NCBI GenBank assembly: GCA_024336345.1
Contig: JANFOG010000003.1
Location: 2,920,501-2,984,500, forward strand
Source: Mariannaea sp. PMI_226
Lineage: Eukaryota > Ascomycota > Sordariomycetes > Hypocreales > Nectriaceae
Length of the DNA stretch: 64,000 nucleotides
Direction of reading: 5' to 3'
This document shows positions 46,107 to 58,293 of this stretch, piece by piece. How positions within the stretch are numbered: position 1 is the stretch's first letter; each line of letters opens with the position of its first letter. Under the pieces are notes generated by a model. The model was given only the letters and a program-made list of their open reading frames with translations. It searched no databases and was not told the origin of the DNA. A program made the translations under genes and the position numbers.

Positions 46107-47435
46107 CTACAGCTTCCCCTTTGCCCCTTTCTCTGCCTCCTTTCTCATAAACTGCGCCGACCTCAGCAACGCATACAACGTCTGTAGCCTCGGCATTTCG
46201 ACCCCCCTCTCCCTGGCGATCCTAACAGGGTTTCCCAGGATCACTTCCAGCTCGAGGGGTTTGCCAGCGGTCCAGTCCAGCAGCATGCTTGGTCTGGCAC
46301 CCTTATTTCTCGCCGTGCTCGCAATGATCTTGTCCGGCGCCGCCATGGAATCCGGGAACGGCCGTCCCAGAATCCGTGGAACTGCGTCCCGAATCTCCCA
46401 CATGATGCCCTCGAGGTGTCTTCGTAGCTCCGGATCGGCCACCATGTCTGCGTTGCCTCTCCCCCCCGACAGGACGGCTGACGGGTTCATGGCTGCGTTG
46501 ATGCACAGCTTGTGCCACCGCACCGTCTGCAACCCGACCTCGTCGTGTGGATCTACGTCCGGGATGCCACCCAGATCCGTCCACCAGCGCGTCATCGCAT
46601 CAGTGCCAGCGGTTCCGCGCCGAAGGACCTCGGCGTCTCCCGTTCCTAAGCCGTTAGTATACGGGCCGATGCTGATGCGCGTCCATCGGTTTTGCCGAAT
46701 CGTCCCCGGAGATGTCTGCTCAGCGCTCACAACGGTGACGGCGCTCACAATGGGCGTCTCAGGGAAGCGCTTCCGGAAGGGGTCTTCTACTCCCACGCCG
46801 TTCTGAATGAGAACAATGCAAGAATCGGGTCCTACGAGGGGCGTGATTATCTCCGAGTCGTCGCTCACGTCAGGCAGAGCCTTGGTGGTGACAAAGATAT
46901 AATGCCAGGCTTTCTTGGCCCCGTGGTCATCTGTCGCGGATCCAGCGGCACTCACGGAGGGGAACGCAGCGTCTGGGGTAAAGGTGTAGTCCCCAAAAGC
47001 CCGGGTCTGCAGTTTCACCCCGTCCTTTTGAATGGCAGAATAGTTGGAACGGGCCACGAGAGAGACATGAACATTGTGGGATGGCTATACCGGGCCGGCG
47101 TCAGCGCTGGCTCCAACGCGTCTTTTGGGGGGCGTATCACAAAATTAGAACACAAGAGGTCGGGAGTACGTTACATGATGCAACCGGGAGGCATAGAAAC
47201 ATCCTACAGCGCCGGCGCCCACAAAGACCACATTCACACGATCACTAGCCACAAAATAAGATAGGTCAGCATGAGCATGGGGGGTTTCTTTTTTGACTGG
47301 AATACGATAAATCAACGTCCTGGGCAAGGGCGTGGAATAGAAATGCAGCTCAATGACGAGAAAGAAAGAAAAAGCCCAGTGGCGGCCAGAGGCGGCCAGA
47401 GGGGTGTGGCAAATCGCTCACCTGCCGTTTGCCAT
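46107..47435 (-). CDS. PAN5: 2-dehydropantoate 2-reductase (ketopantoate reductase)
   Basis: The enzyme reduces 2-dehydropantoate to pantoate with NADPH in pantothenate/coenzyme A synthesis. Predicted exons are 47435-47422 (14 nt), 47244-47175 and 47084-46107, giving 353 residues. No ATG lies in frame upstream of the nucleotide-binding motif in the second exon. Only splicing of ATG GCA AAC GGC AG across a 177-bp GTGAGC...CTGAC...CTAG intron yields a sensible start, MANGSDRVNVVFVGAGAVG, with the GxGxxG dinucleotide-binding loop. The second junction gives RLHH-PSHNVHVSLVARSNY. Later motifs are IFVTTKA (Lys96), LIQNGVG, and the catalytic KLCINAAMNP (Lys220) with the downstream Asn. The family also includes enzymes acting on other 2-oxo acids, so substrate is likely but not proven. 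It sits at the edge of the A+T-rich block yet is itself G+C-rich. Confidence 0.85.
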
Positions 47436-47570
47436 GACTTCTTAGTGCACTGAATCCCAGCGAATGCTTTGGGCCTTATGCACAGTTGTTGTGTCTGATG
47501 ACGGGATTGAAAGGCGGCCACGAGGGGGCGGGATTGGCGGGACAGAGTTGAAAGAGGATTGGATGGGATC

Positions 47571-47590
47571 GGATTGGATTGGATTGGATT
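47571..47590. repeat. (GGATT)4 microsatellite
   Basis: Four perfect GGATT units, flanked on the left by imperfect copies (GGATTGGATGGGATC). It lies in the promoter-side flank of the ketopantoate reductase. Confidence 0.9.
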
Positions 47591-48781
47591 GGCAAAGAGA
47601 AGCGAAAGCAAAGCAAGCCTCCTTATTACGAGCCTGCAAATGCGGCCTCTAATGTTGGTTGAAAAAAAATGTCTAGAGTACGGTTCACCAAGAACGAATC
47701 GGGCGCAGACACAAACGTCCGTCTCTCATTTGTGGCGTGTCGAAGTTGCAGACTTGCTGTTCCGAAGTGTTGCATCGTATTGCGCCCAGCACAAGGCAAT
47801 ACAGAGTCTAAATGTCTTTCCCAGCGGCAGAGAACTGTGCACGGATAAGCCGACCCCGCTCGCCAGACTCCCCGCGACGTCACTCTCGACCCTCAAACAC
47901 CCGTACGGAGCGAGTGGTTGGAGGTTGAAGCTTGAGCTGGCTGGCTGGCTGTGGCCTACAACCATAACGATGGCCTTTTTTTTCTCTCCCCCACGGTAAC
48001 GACGGCGGTGACCTATAAAGTAGACATTCGCTTGCTTTATGCCATGCTGGCAGCTTTCTACGTAAAATTGCGTCTACATTCAAATACTCCAAAGCTCTCC
48101 GTCATTTACGGGCGCCGCCGTACCTCATACCGAGTAGTTCCGGTGAGCAAGAAGAATACAAGGAAGAGCTGACAAGAGGGTTGTCAGCCATCCCATCCGT
48201 AGTAGCTACCTACGGTATGCCAAAGAACCGGTTCATTTCGTTCGTTCTGATGGGTTTAGAGCCAAGTCTGGCCGATCAACCGAACTCGCCTACCATTCAC
48301 CAAAAGAAGCGACCTGCATCAGATCACACACCCCATCTCCCCGCGGACTAGCATCGCGCCTGATGTGAGGCTGTCCTGGCCCAAGACAGACTGGTTGACT
48401 TACTCTGTAGGTCCCTTGAACAAAAACCCTGCTTGTTGGGCACCAGAACCCTCGACTGGTGGGTGCGCGTCATCCAAGCTCATGACCTCCGGAACGCCAC
48501 GGCCGTGACCAACTACAACATCCCGCGAACGCCATAGCGTTCTATTCAAGCTGACGAACAGAGGTGTGTGCCGCCGGATTCTCGATCGATCGTCATTCCG
48601 CATCGACAAACGACGAACCGCCGAGCATTTCGCAACCGAACCAAGCTGTGAAGCTGGACCCTTTCTAACCCTCAGCTTCCCCCTCATCCCTCATTCCTCA
48701 TTCCTCATCCCTCCCCCCGCACCTCAACCTCATTCAGGATAGCTACTAAATAACCGCGTCGCCTTACATACATAGTACACT

Positions 48782-48805
48782 GTGGTGGTGGTGGTGGTGG
48801 TGGTG
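48782..48805. repeat. (GTG)8 microsatellite
   Basis: An uninterrupted GTG trinucleotide run of 24 bases in the gene-poor block, about 40 bp before a candidate small gene. Confidence 0.9.
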
Positions 48806-48840
48806 CTTCTTCTTGCTGATTTCCTCCACATGCGCTGCAC

Positions 48841-49474
48841 ATGCAAATTCATCGAGCCAACCCACTCCATCAATTACGAAATTACACATCTGACCCGTCT
48901 TTCAAGGTGAACAGTACGGTTAAAAGTAACTTTGGCGTCGCCGGCGGGCCGGTAAGCGTGCCGTCTCACTTACTTCACAATTTGACATGTTCCGATGTAG
49001 GAACCGGGCCTGGATTCATTCTCTTCTCGTCGTACAGTACGTACTCACGCGATCAGCGTCATACAGCAAGTGAGCGACGTCCACAACGCTTTTTGGTGAA
49101 CCCCAACACGGTTCCAAGGGGCCGAGTTGAGTTGCCGAATAGCCATTTGGTAGGGTGTCCCAACAGTGCTTATGAAGTTCGCGGCTTGGCGCGGGATTGC
49201 TTCGATCCAGTCGGCGATTGCAGGAAATACACGCTAAGGCATGATGCGCGACGAGATGGAGGTATGTAGTTATGGAGTACAGGGACCGAAAAAAAAAAAA
49301 AAAAAAAGACGAAGCGAGTGACATGTTTCTACAGCTGATTCCCGGTCTGTCCATGAAGTCAAGACGACATCTCAAGACCGGGTGCCCAGCAACGAGTTAT
49401 TTGATATATGCCAGAGCGAAAACAATCAGGCCAATGGAGAGCAAGCGCTGAATGTCGATAATACGACGATTTAG
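48841..49474 (+). CDS. Weak candidate two-exon gene, no recognised family
   Basis: An ATG at 48841 opens a frame of 421 nt that ends at a GTATGT donor (49262). A TTTCTACAG acceptor at 49333-49334 leads into a second open stretch to TAG at 49472-49474. The two parts join in frame to give 186 residues. The joined second exon reads ADSRSVHEVKTTSQDRVPSN and then a hydrophilic Asn/Glu-rich end. The would-be intron (73 bp) contains a run of 19 A. No domain, signal peptide or membrane segment is recognisable and the first exon is compositionally unremarkable. A chance combination of signals is quite possible; I list it because both donor and acceptor are canonical and the frame is kept. Confidence 0.2.
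49289..49307. repeat. Poly(A) tract, 19 bases
   Basis: A plain homopolymer run following GGGACCG. It falls inside the intron of the weak candidate gene at 48841-49474. Confidence 0.9.
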
Positions 49475-52400
49475 ATAAATCATCGCAATAGCTGGCAAAA
49501 ACGATCACATAACAATGCTACCTAAGTCTGTATGGGTTAGTGAGAGGGGAGAAGCAGTGAAGCAAATTGTGGTGTGGCGACTGCCTTGGCAGCTCTCTGG
49601 AGACCGCCGTGCATCCCATCCTGTTCCGACAGAATTATCGTTCAGAAACTGGATGGACAGGAAGCCGACACTTTGCCCGACGCGTCCCATGAGAAGCCGT
49701 GCACCTCCGAGACGGCGGCGAGCATTGCTGATATGGTCACCGTTAGGCCGTCGCCGAGATGCCGCTGCTTGGCTTGATCAAAGAGAGACCAAGCGGTCAT
49801 GGTGACAACTCATGCGGCAGAACCTTCCGACGTCCCGCCTAAGAGCCTCAGTATGACGCTCAAACATCAGCTCCAACCTTTGAATATGTTGGGAACACGG
49901 AGTCGCCGTCAGATCAGCGCTGCACGAATATCGTGATCTGCGAAGTCGAGACACAGAAGCACTGAGTTGTGGCGCCAGCAGGGTAGCCAATTCTCAATCC
50001 TCTCGAGCGAATGTCGCAGGAGAAGGTGAAAGAAAATTTTCTGGGAGCGATGATATGGCAAAAATTGAGTTTGCAATCACACCCTGTCAGCGTGGGGGTT
50101 TTGTCTGCGTCACTTGATGCCTGAGGATATAATCGCTCCAATGAAAGAGGATACCCCCCACTCAGCAAGCATCACCGCCAATCAACGATGCGGAGCGAAA
50201 GAACCTTTGGGGCCGTTGCAGCGAAGCGGACTGCCTCTCCAGGAACAGCTTGTTGGCAAAATACAACCCGCCATGGTTGATTGCTGCAAGCTAGCGACCA
50301 TAAACATATTGATCGGTAGCTTCCGCTTAACAATAGCTTACCAGAATTGAGTACCTGCCTTCTCAGCAACCGTCCCGTACTGTACCGCAGTGCCACTGTG
50401 TCTTGTCCTTTGCTGATTATTTTCAGTGGTGTACTATAGAATTGCTTACCTTGCTGCACAGTACTTTACCTGCCTATGCATGATCGCCATATTCTGTCTC
50501 CTCCAAGAACACAAGCTAGGTGCAGTGCATTCCCTCATTGAGAGTAGTGAATTCATCCAACCTCAACGGTATCCATCACAATAAAAAAAAATGTCCCACC
50601 GTCAATCCCATTGCCTCCCCTTGTTCCGCGGAGGGTTCTCAAGAAACGCCATCTTCACCTGTCAGCGTGTCGTCACAATACTTTTACTGGAGTCGGTTGG
50701 AAATGAGGAAAGGGGTCAACCCCCCCCGTTATTCTGGGACTCCCTCCGATTTACCCCCGTAATACGTACTACGTAGCATACAGAGGATCTTGTTCATGTG
50801 AAGAATGAGAGCAACAACTGAGACCAGGTCCATAGTAGATTGATGCTACTTCCTACGATAACAAATTTCACCGAGGGTTCAAGAAGGTCCGACTAAGTCA
50901 AACTGGAGAAGCACAGGGAAGCTTCAGGAGAAGTTCAGTAATGGCCCGTAGAGCCGGAGGATTGCATGCTCCCACAGGCGGAGAGAGGCGGGCTCGATGT
51001 TAGTGCAGATACTGCACAGTCCGGTACTGGAGCAAGTCCCCACGCGGGATGATAAATGTGTACCGATGAGACTGAGTGCGGTAGCGTGGCAAAGAAATGA
51101 TTCTGTATAGCGTCCAATAGGTAGGTATATCTGTGGGAAGGACTTGTGGCCCACGGTCCACGCTCAAGCTACCTGGCAGCGAGCCCGAATATGAGATCTA
51201 CATCCATATAAGCGCATGAATCATACAACGAAGAAAGAAAGAGTCAAACTGCATCCCTCATGCGTGTAAAAAAAGAAAAGAAAAGAAAAAAGGGCCAGTA
51301 AAGTAATGTTGTGCAACGGCGATCAACAGGAGTTGACCGCCGGCTGAACCTGGCAACTGTCGGTTGGTTTTAGCCGCACCCCGTCGGTAGTTGCCATTCA
51401 TCGATCGTTAGATCATTCTCCTCTCGCTATTGGGCTGACCTCCAGCAGCCCTGCGCATACATGCTTAGCGGCACTGTCATGTATGTACCACAAGCATCAA
51501 TATTCTCTTGATCTTGGGTCGGGGCTTGGATTGTTGGAGGTGTCGCAGTCTGATTGTGCTTCTAAGACCCAGTAGAATATTGAGTCGCATTGCAGATGGC
51601 CTGGTCCAAGCTCCCAATAGGATGCAGGGGCGCATGCTTCTAGAAGGCCAACTGGAACCAAGAGAGCGTTCAAGCCGACACCAATCGCGTTGAGTTGCAA
51701 CTGGTGCGGCAGGGCAAACAATGTCGATTGCGGAGTGTGGTGGGCCTCGATCACACCTCCGGACGAGGTAGGCCAGGGCTTCCGGTCAATTATCGAGTAA
51801 CCTACCGAACAGTGCGAGAAGCAAGGCAGACCAGACGGACCTTGCAGGAGGATCAATCTTTGGAAGCCCTCCTGTACCTCTGTACTACGAATGAGGTGGG
51901 TGACAGCCGGTTGCTGAAGATGCGCCTCGGCATCTTGTCCTCAGTCTCGACCATGCCGGAGCAAAGGGTGAACCACTCCTATCCGGATACATGACGATGA
52001 AGCTGACCTGATCTGACAATTCACAGATGATGGCTGACAATGACAAACAGCGGTGTCATATTGGTCTTCAGTCAGTCAAAAAGAAGGAGACAATAAACGC
52101 TGGGACCCTCTGACCCTCTGACCAAAACAGGCAGTGGAACTCCTCTCAGCTCAGTAAGCGCACTGATAATTAAAGGGAAAAAAAACAGGAAATGGGACGT
52201 GTGGCGTGTGCCATTGCTGAGGTTCAGAGCCAAGAAGTCACAATGCCACGGTGCCAGCTGACCGAAGGCCGTCGGTGATTGCAATCGGTCGCCATGCAAA
52301 ATAATTATTAGTTAGTTCAAGTTACCCTGAGAATCCGAATAAGATCATGGAGACTGGAGACGGGTGCGGGAATCGGGGACCCATGAAGCGGGAGGCGGGA

Positions 52401-55400
52401 AGCGGCCGGAGTCGAATTGACGGCGGAGTCTCTGGCCAACTGGCTTGTGAAGCGACACCATGAGGAACTTCACGATGCCCTCTCACCCAGTTGCCCACGA
52501 TGACGCTCTGGTGACCCAAGAATCAGCGTCGAACCAAAACCCCTGCTGGTTTTCTTCCGGACCGCGGCAGGAAGACTCACGGCGCCTCCCGGTTGTCGTG
52601 CGAGTCTCACTCCCCCCAGCGGAGTTGAGTGAGTGAGATGGGGGACCCTGCGTGAGCCTCGTGGGTGGGCGTGGGTATGTGCGGGCGTGGCAGTCGGCAT
52701 GGAGCGCTCCCTCGACATCGACATGGATGTGAGGTGGCCGCTGGTGCGGGCGGTGGGAGCGTGGGTGAAGTTTGACCTGTTACACTGACGGCCAAGAACC
52801 CCCGCGAAATTCGCCGTTTTTGTACCTGCGTAAATTCTGCGTCTCCTAGGGAGTAGTCAATCGACGGCAAATCCCCCCATTCACAATATCAGCATGATGG
52901 ATGAATGTATCTGGCTCACTAGCAGTGGTGAATTCAAGCAACCCGACAACCGAGTGTGGAGTTCTCTCGCCTTGGGCTTCTCACTATGCTCTCCCTCTCT
53001 CTAGTCCTCTCAACCCTCCCTACTTTCCAGACAGGGTACAGTAAGCTACCTTATGATCTGCCTAGGTGCGTTCCTGGTTGCTTTTATTCGACCTACCTAT
53101 CTTAGGTAATTACGCTGCATCTCAGTTATACCGGCACTTCAGGATCAAGCTGTGTGTTAGATGTCTAGTACAATGTAGGTAGCTGGAGTTGACCTATTCC
53201 CTGAAAGAACCACCCCACAGCTTAGAGCTTCTTGCCTTCCCATCGCAAGAGGCGGCTCTAAAACCCATAACTGTGAGGAGCGGAGCTGAGCTTGAAGATG
53301 CATAATACTGTTGAAAATAAAGGGCCAGTTTCATGCCCGCTCTCGAGGCTAGGACACCCCCGGATGGAGGAGAAACCTGGGGAGGACATGTACATGTATC
53401 GTAAGCTGTGTGCAGGCCAAGCATGACGTCTCTGCTTTGCAGCTGGAGGTGTGAATGTCTCTCATCAGCTGCTGTACCATCTAATTCGCACGAACGGGTG
53501 TCTTTGGTGCCCGTGACCAGTGGCCGAGATGCGAGAGTTCAGCATTGAATTGGAAGACACCCATGTCCCTCCCCCACTCAAGCGCCATGTCTGTGTCTGG
53601 GCCTTTGCCGCATCAAGTCGCAAACTAGGATAGAGAGCCCACTGGACAGATCAGCCAGCGTCTTGCCAACACAGCAGCCCGCCGCTGTGCATCTCTGTAC
53701 ATAACTTCCTGCACATGCGACAAGGCGGCAATGGTCGGACGACCGCAGGTGTCTGATGGGAAAGCCAACCCCTCCGACGGGCCCGGCTGCCTTGGTTGCA
53801 CACCCGGGTGCAAGCCTGGCATAAAAAATAGGATAGTGAGTTGCACACACTCCGTACTTCGTGCCTACCTGAGTTGAATATCGGAGGTGGTGATCTGGTA
53901 CAATATCGGTACTGTGGGAGGGGGGAAGGGAGAAGAGCACGGAGAGAAGGCCAGAGCCTGGGTCGCCCGGTGGCAAGCTGTCCAACGGGGCGTTTGTTGT
54001 TGCAATAGGTAAGGAATCTCCCAGGCAGCCGCTCGCCCGCCCGCTGTTCCACAAGTATCCGTGCTGAGGTCGCGGGGGTCAAACTCGACAGGCACGCATT
54101 CACAACCGAAATGGACCCAATGTCCAAGGTTCAATCAATTTATGGTCGAGTTAATAGAATTGTACGCTCGTTTTTCACATATACTTTATAAGGTTTCATT
54201 TAAAACCACCCAATTTCGAGAAATAGGTAACTCCGATTTGTAGTAGTGAAGTCACTGCAAATATGTCCTCCGGATTGTGCGATTTCGATGTTGATGAACT
54301 AACGGGCACCCCTCTGCAGCCGAGACAGAGCGGCTGTTAATTAGAGACACTGGAGAAATCAAACAATAAGATGTCTCACCCTAGTGAACTCTGATTGGAG
54401 TATGCATCTTTCACCAGGGACAGCCTGGCAACTGCTAGTCAGCAGAGTCATCACGAACTATGGCGAAAACCCACATGTAATTGGCCGCCGCCAAGCTCGC
54501 CCAAGTGATGAGGACAGGCTGGGTATGACTGGTCAGGTAATTGCCAAAGGCAGGCTGGGTCCGTCTGAGGAACACCTGTGCCTACTGTGTAAGAGGCTTG
54601 GAATCGAAGCCACTCCTGGTAAGGATACAGCCCCAAAAATGGCATCCAACGCATTCCCTGTATTGACAGTCCGTATTCGTCGGAACGGGCAGAGTGATTA
54701 GGAAATTACGTACTTCACACGATAATAATCAGTAAAGCTTCTCCAGAAACCACACCATCGTTGGCGTTTCGTTCTTGGATGCAGCTGGTAATTTTAGGAT
54801 CAAACTATCCAAGTTACAATTAGACTGTCCAAAGGGCGTCTAGGACACAAGTGTACTAATAAGATCTTCATCTCGCTCTCCCGCCCACATGCATTTTTCA
54901 TAAGCACAAGTGGGCTCTGACGTAAACCCCACGAGCCCCATGGTCCAAGTAAATCCACATTAGATACCACTACGTAGTACGTCCGGACTAAGTTACCAAT
55001 GTAGTAAACCGCTTGGGGAATGGCATAGAGGAGGATCACAGGGGGCTTCAATTGGCTTTGTCAAGCAGGGTGACATGGGAATTCTTGGGACTTTGAGAGT
55101 CTGGAGTCTACATGGAGTGTGGTCAGAGGGTCTCGGAACATATTACCTTCCTACGTAGGGTAGGTACTCAAGATACGGTATACGTATTTCTCAGGAAGAG
55201 TTTCGTTGGGCATGGCAAGTTAATCAGGACAACACAGCTATTTTATCTATTTATATTGGACGCTATTTCGGATCACCAAGGTAAGAAACTAATTGATTAC
55301 TGTGTAGACTGCCGACAGATGAATGGCTTGGGATGACGGCCCACATGAGACACTCGAGCATCAGCTGTGTGGAAGAACAACTAGTCAATCAGATCAACCA

Positions 55401-55651
55401 GAGAACAAAACAAATCCAATGCTAATCAAGCCAAGGGAAAAAAACCAAATGAGCAAGGACAGCTAGCATAGCCGACAATAATCCTTGCATATGGTGCCGC
55501 ACCATGCAAGGTGCCAATCTGATCCAATCAACCCATGGCGCCTCAAGCGAGCCTCGTCGACTGGAGACTGGAGCCGATGGATCGATAACTGGGGCTATAA
55601 ACTGGAGAAAGCGAAGGAAGCTTTGGACATGGCTTTCTGAAATTGATGGTG

Positions 55652-55691
55652 GGAGAGAGAGAGAGACAGAGAGGGAGACAGAGAGAGAGGC
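55652..55691. repeat. GA-rich microsatellite
   Basis: A 40-bp imperfect (GA)n tract with AGACAGAGAGG interruptions in the gene-poor block. Confidence 0.85.
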
Positions 55692-56520
55692 AGTGGCCAG
55701 ACACCAAGTTCTAGGTCAAGCCCATGTATTATTCCCATGGCTATTCGGCCCTCCTAGCAACAACGCTGCTCAAGACTGCCACTTAGGACTCAGGGTTGTG
55801 AAGCACCTTACTTACAAGAAACTGATGTCAATCTCTTCCAGAATTCTATCAATAGCAGTGGAGTATTAAGGGTCCAAGGCGATCCTACGGTAGTACAGGG
55901 AGTGAATAAGTATGCTGAAACCCTGACTTACGGAAAGGAAGACGGGATGTGTATCACAAAATTTCCTAGCACTCACTAAGAACTGGGAGATGCCCCCTCC
56001 AGCAGTGGCACGGAATCCGCTGCATCTCTGGGTCAAACGGGAATACTTGACCATTACATAGTACCATCCACCGTAGCGTACTTCATACCGAGGCCGGTCC
56101 GGTGGTGATTTGCGCCTACAGCTACAGAAGATTGATTCGCGCTGGGACCAAGGCTGTGGGTTGAAGGTCCAAGTGCCAACAGCATACTATACCTTGAGAG
56201 GAAGGGCTGCAGCAAGTACTCCATACTTTGTTGTTCCTCGAAATAAGCTGATATCAGGCCAACGAAGAACTGTATCAAGTACGTATTGTACGTACTGGAG
56301 AATCTGTTGGCGCCTAGGCGTAGTTTTGCAGTTGACTGCATATTGTCTGAGGAGTGCTTCTCCGGCTTCCGAAGATGCTCCGTTGACGGCGGCAGAATTT
56401 TTTTTTCCATTTTTTTTTGTTCCTTTTCGATCTTCCCTCTTCAGCCTTCCACTAGGGCATTCTTCATACTCTTGGTTAACTCCTTCTAGACAAGACATGC
56501 CACCGCACCATTTGTCCGTG

Positions 56521-56545
56521 CCCTGCCCTACCCTGCCCTGCCCTG
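56521..56545. repeat. Five CCCTG/CCCTA pentamer units
   Basis: Units read CCCTG, CCCTA, CCCTG, CCCTG, CCCTG in direct tandem. A short minisatellite-like repeat with no coding context. Confidence 0.85.
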
Positions 56546-58260
56546 GGAGTGTCGCGACGGCTTCCTTGCTAGAACAGGAGACCACCCCACCAACGGCCAC
56601 TAGAGTGCAAGATACTGCAGCATCAGGTACATGACAGGCCATGGCGTGCTTGAGATGATACCAAAGTCGTCGGTCTTCTCGCGACGGAGAGTTGCAGTCG
56701 CAGTTAAAATCGTAGCCGTAGCCGCAGCCGCAGCCGAGCCCAACGCCGGCTGCCGCGGGGGCACATCCCACATTGTCATTTTGAGTCGTAGATTTTCCTC
56801 ACTCTCATTGACGATTCGATCCAGTCAGCACGGAGCTCAGAAAATGATTTCATCCATGTATTCATTCATTCGGCAGGCGTTTGTAATTACAAACATGGCC
56901 GTTTTGGAGAGGATTTTTGTACGATATCAGGTACGTAAATACCAATGTACCTACTTCGCGCAAAGGTCGTGTGTGATACTATGGGGTATAAAGCCATCAT
57001 AGTGGGATGGTCCCATTCAGGGAACCTTCTCCATCAGGAAACTTGGGGCCCTGGGAGTGCTCAGTGCGGCTGCGAATTGCCGTATACAGGCTGATGCCGA
57101 CCTGTGACATAATAATACCTAGGTACATTTGACAATCCGCAGCTGAATGTGTTGAATGTCGCCTGTTGCCCCCGTCGCCCAAGAGCCGAATCCTCCTGTA
57201 GTCCGTCCGAGGTTGGAAGAGAGAGACATGACGGCCAAGAAAAGCATGATTGCCCAGTGAGGATCACAATAGGAGTCCGAATTATTCCACTGAACCCTAC
57301 TCCGTGTGTACGTGCCTAGGGATCTTTGAGGGAAGGTTGATGAGACGTATCGACTCTCCCAGGTATTATTCTGTGCTAACTAAGTTGCTAAGGTAGTTAT
57401 TTGCTACGAATGCTTGCTGCACTGTGAGCTGTCCACTCCCGCGCCTTGCTAGGGGCGTTCCTCCAATCTCAATCCTCTCCTTCCTCCCCTGCACCTACGG
57501 TGTTCCTCTTCCCCTCCTCTCCTCCCCTCTCCTCCATGCTACATAGCATGTTCTCCATGTTTCTCGTCCTTTGGTTCTCCCACCCCACCCCGTTCTGCGC
57601 CTCCACTTCATCGTGGAAAGCCATCATCAACCATCCCACTATCCGCGGGCTCCACACTTGTCTTCGTTCTTTCGTGTGGACAGCCGGTCCACAATCGCCG
57701 ACATGCACACCACCATACACTCTCTCCATCGACAAGGGGCCACACGAATCCGCGATGGAACCAGGGGGGCAAGGAGCATTTGGGGGTCCCAGCGCTTGTC
57801 CAGCGATGACCTCCGACGTGGACAGCCTGCAAGGTAGTTATAAGGAGTAAAAGAATAGTAGAGCCGCGGTCATATCCTCAAATGGGCGGCAGCCGGGCTT
57901 TTGCTACGTCTTCTATCATGGGCCTCCTGAACATAACAATAGGGCTTCTCTCAGATCCAAATGCAAAGCTCCTGATTCCCACAACCAGCCAGGAACAGGA
58001 AATTAACAGGTTGACAATGAGTTGGGGAGCCACTATGAATCTCTGCCCCCCCGACCCCGGCCAGCATGACTATTCGCTTGATCGCTTGATCCCTTGCCTT
58101 CAGCCAAGCCCAGCGCAGCGCTCCAGGCCGTTCCAGTCGATGCTTGCGCCATCGTCCCACACTGTGCAGCCGAAGTCTTCATCAAATCGTGCCCGTGTCC
58201 GCGCCTCCACGCCTCGCCTTGCTGTTCTGGGCTATGTGGAGTGCCATGGGAAGCAGCAAG

Positions 58261-58293
58261 CAGTAGTAGCAGCAGCAGCAGCAACAGCAGCAG
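58261..58293. repeat. (CAG)n/(TAG) trinucleotide repeat
   Basis: CAG-TAG-TAG-CAG(4)-CAA-CAG(3) type array. It contributes the poly-Ala stretch of an otherwise unsupported open frame, so I treat it only as a simple repeat. Confidence 0.85.

Noticed and set aside
46261..47264. Two long plus-strand frames antisense to the ketopantoate reductase
   Set aside because: They arise from the G+C-rich codon use of the true minus-strand gene, which has clear catalytic motifs.
51497..51994. Opposing 119- and 99-residue frames with moderately protein-like sequence
   Set aside because: No motif recognised on either strand and no supporting splice structure; could be a degraded gene but this is not supportable.
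53578..54127. Two 158-residue minus-strand frames
   Set aside because: Overlap each other in different frames, no domain, no convincing splice-linked partner.
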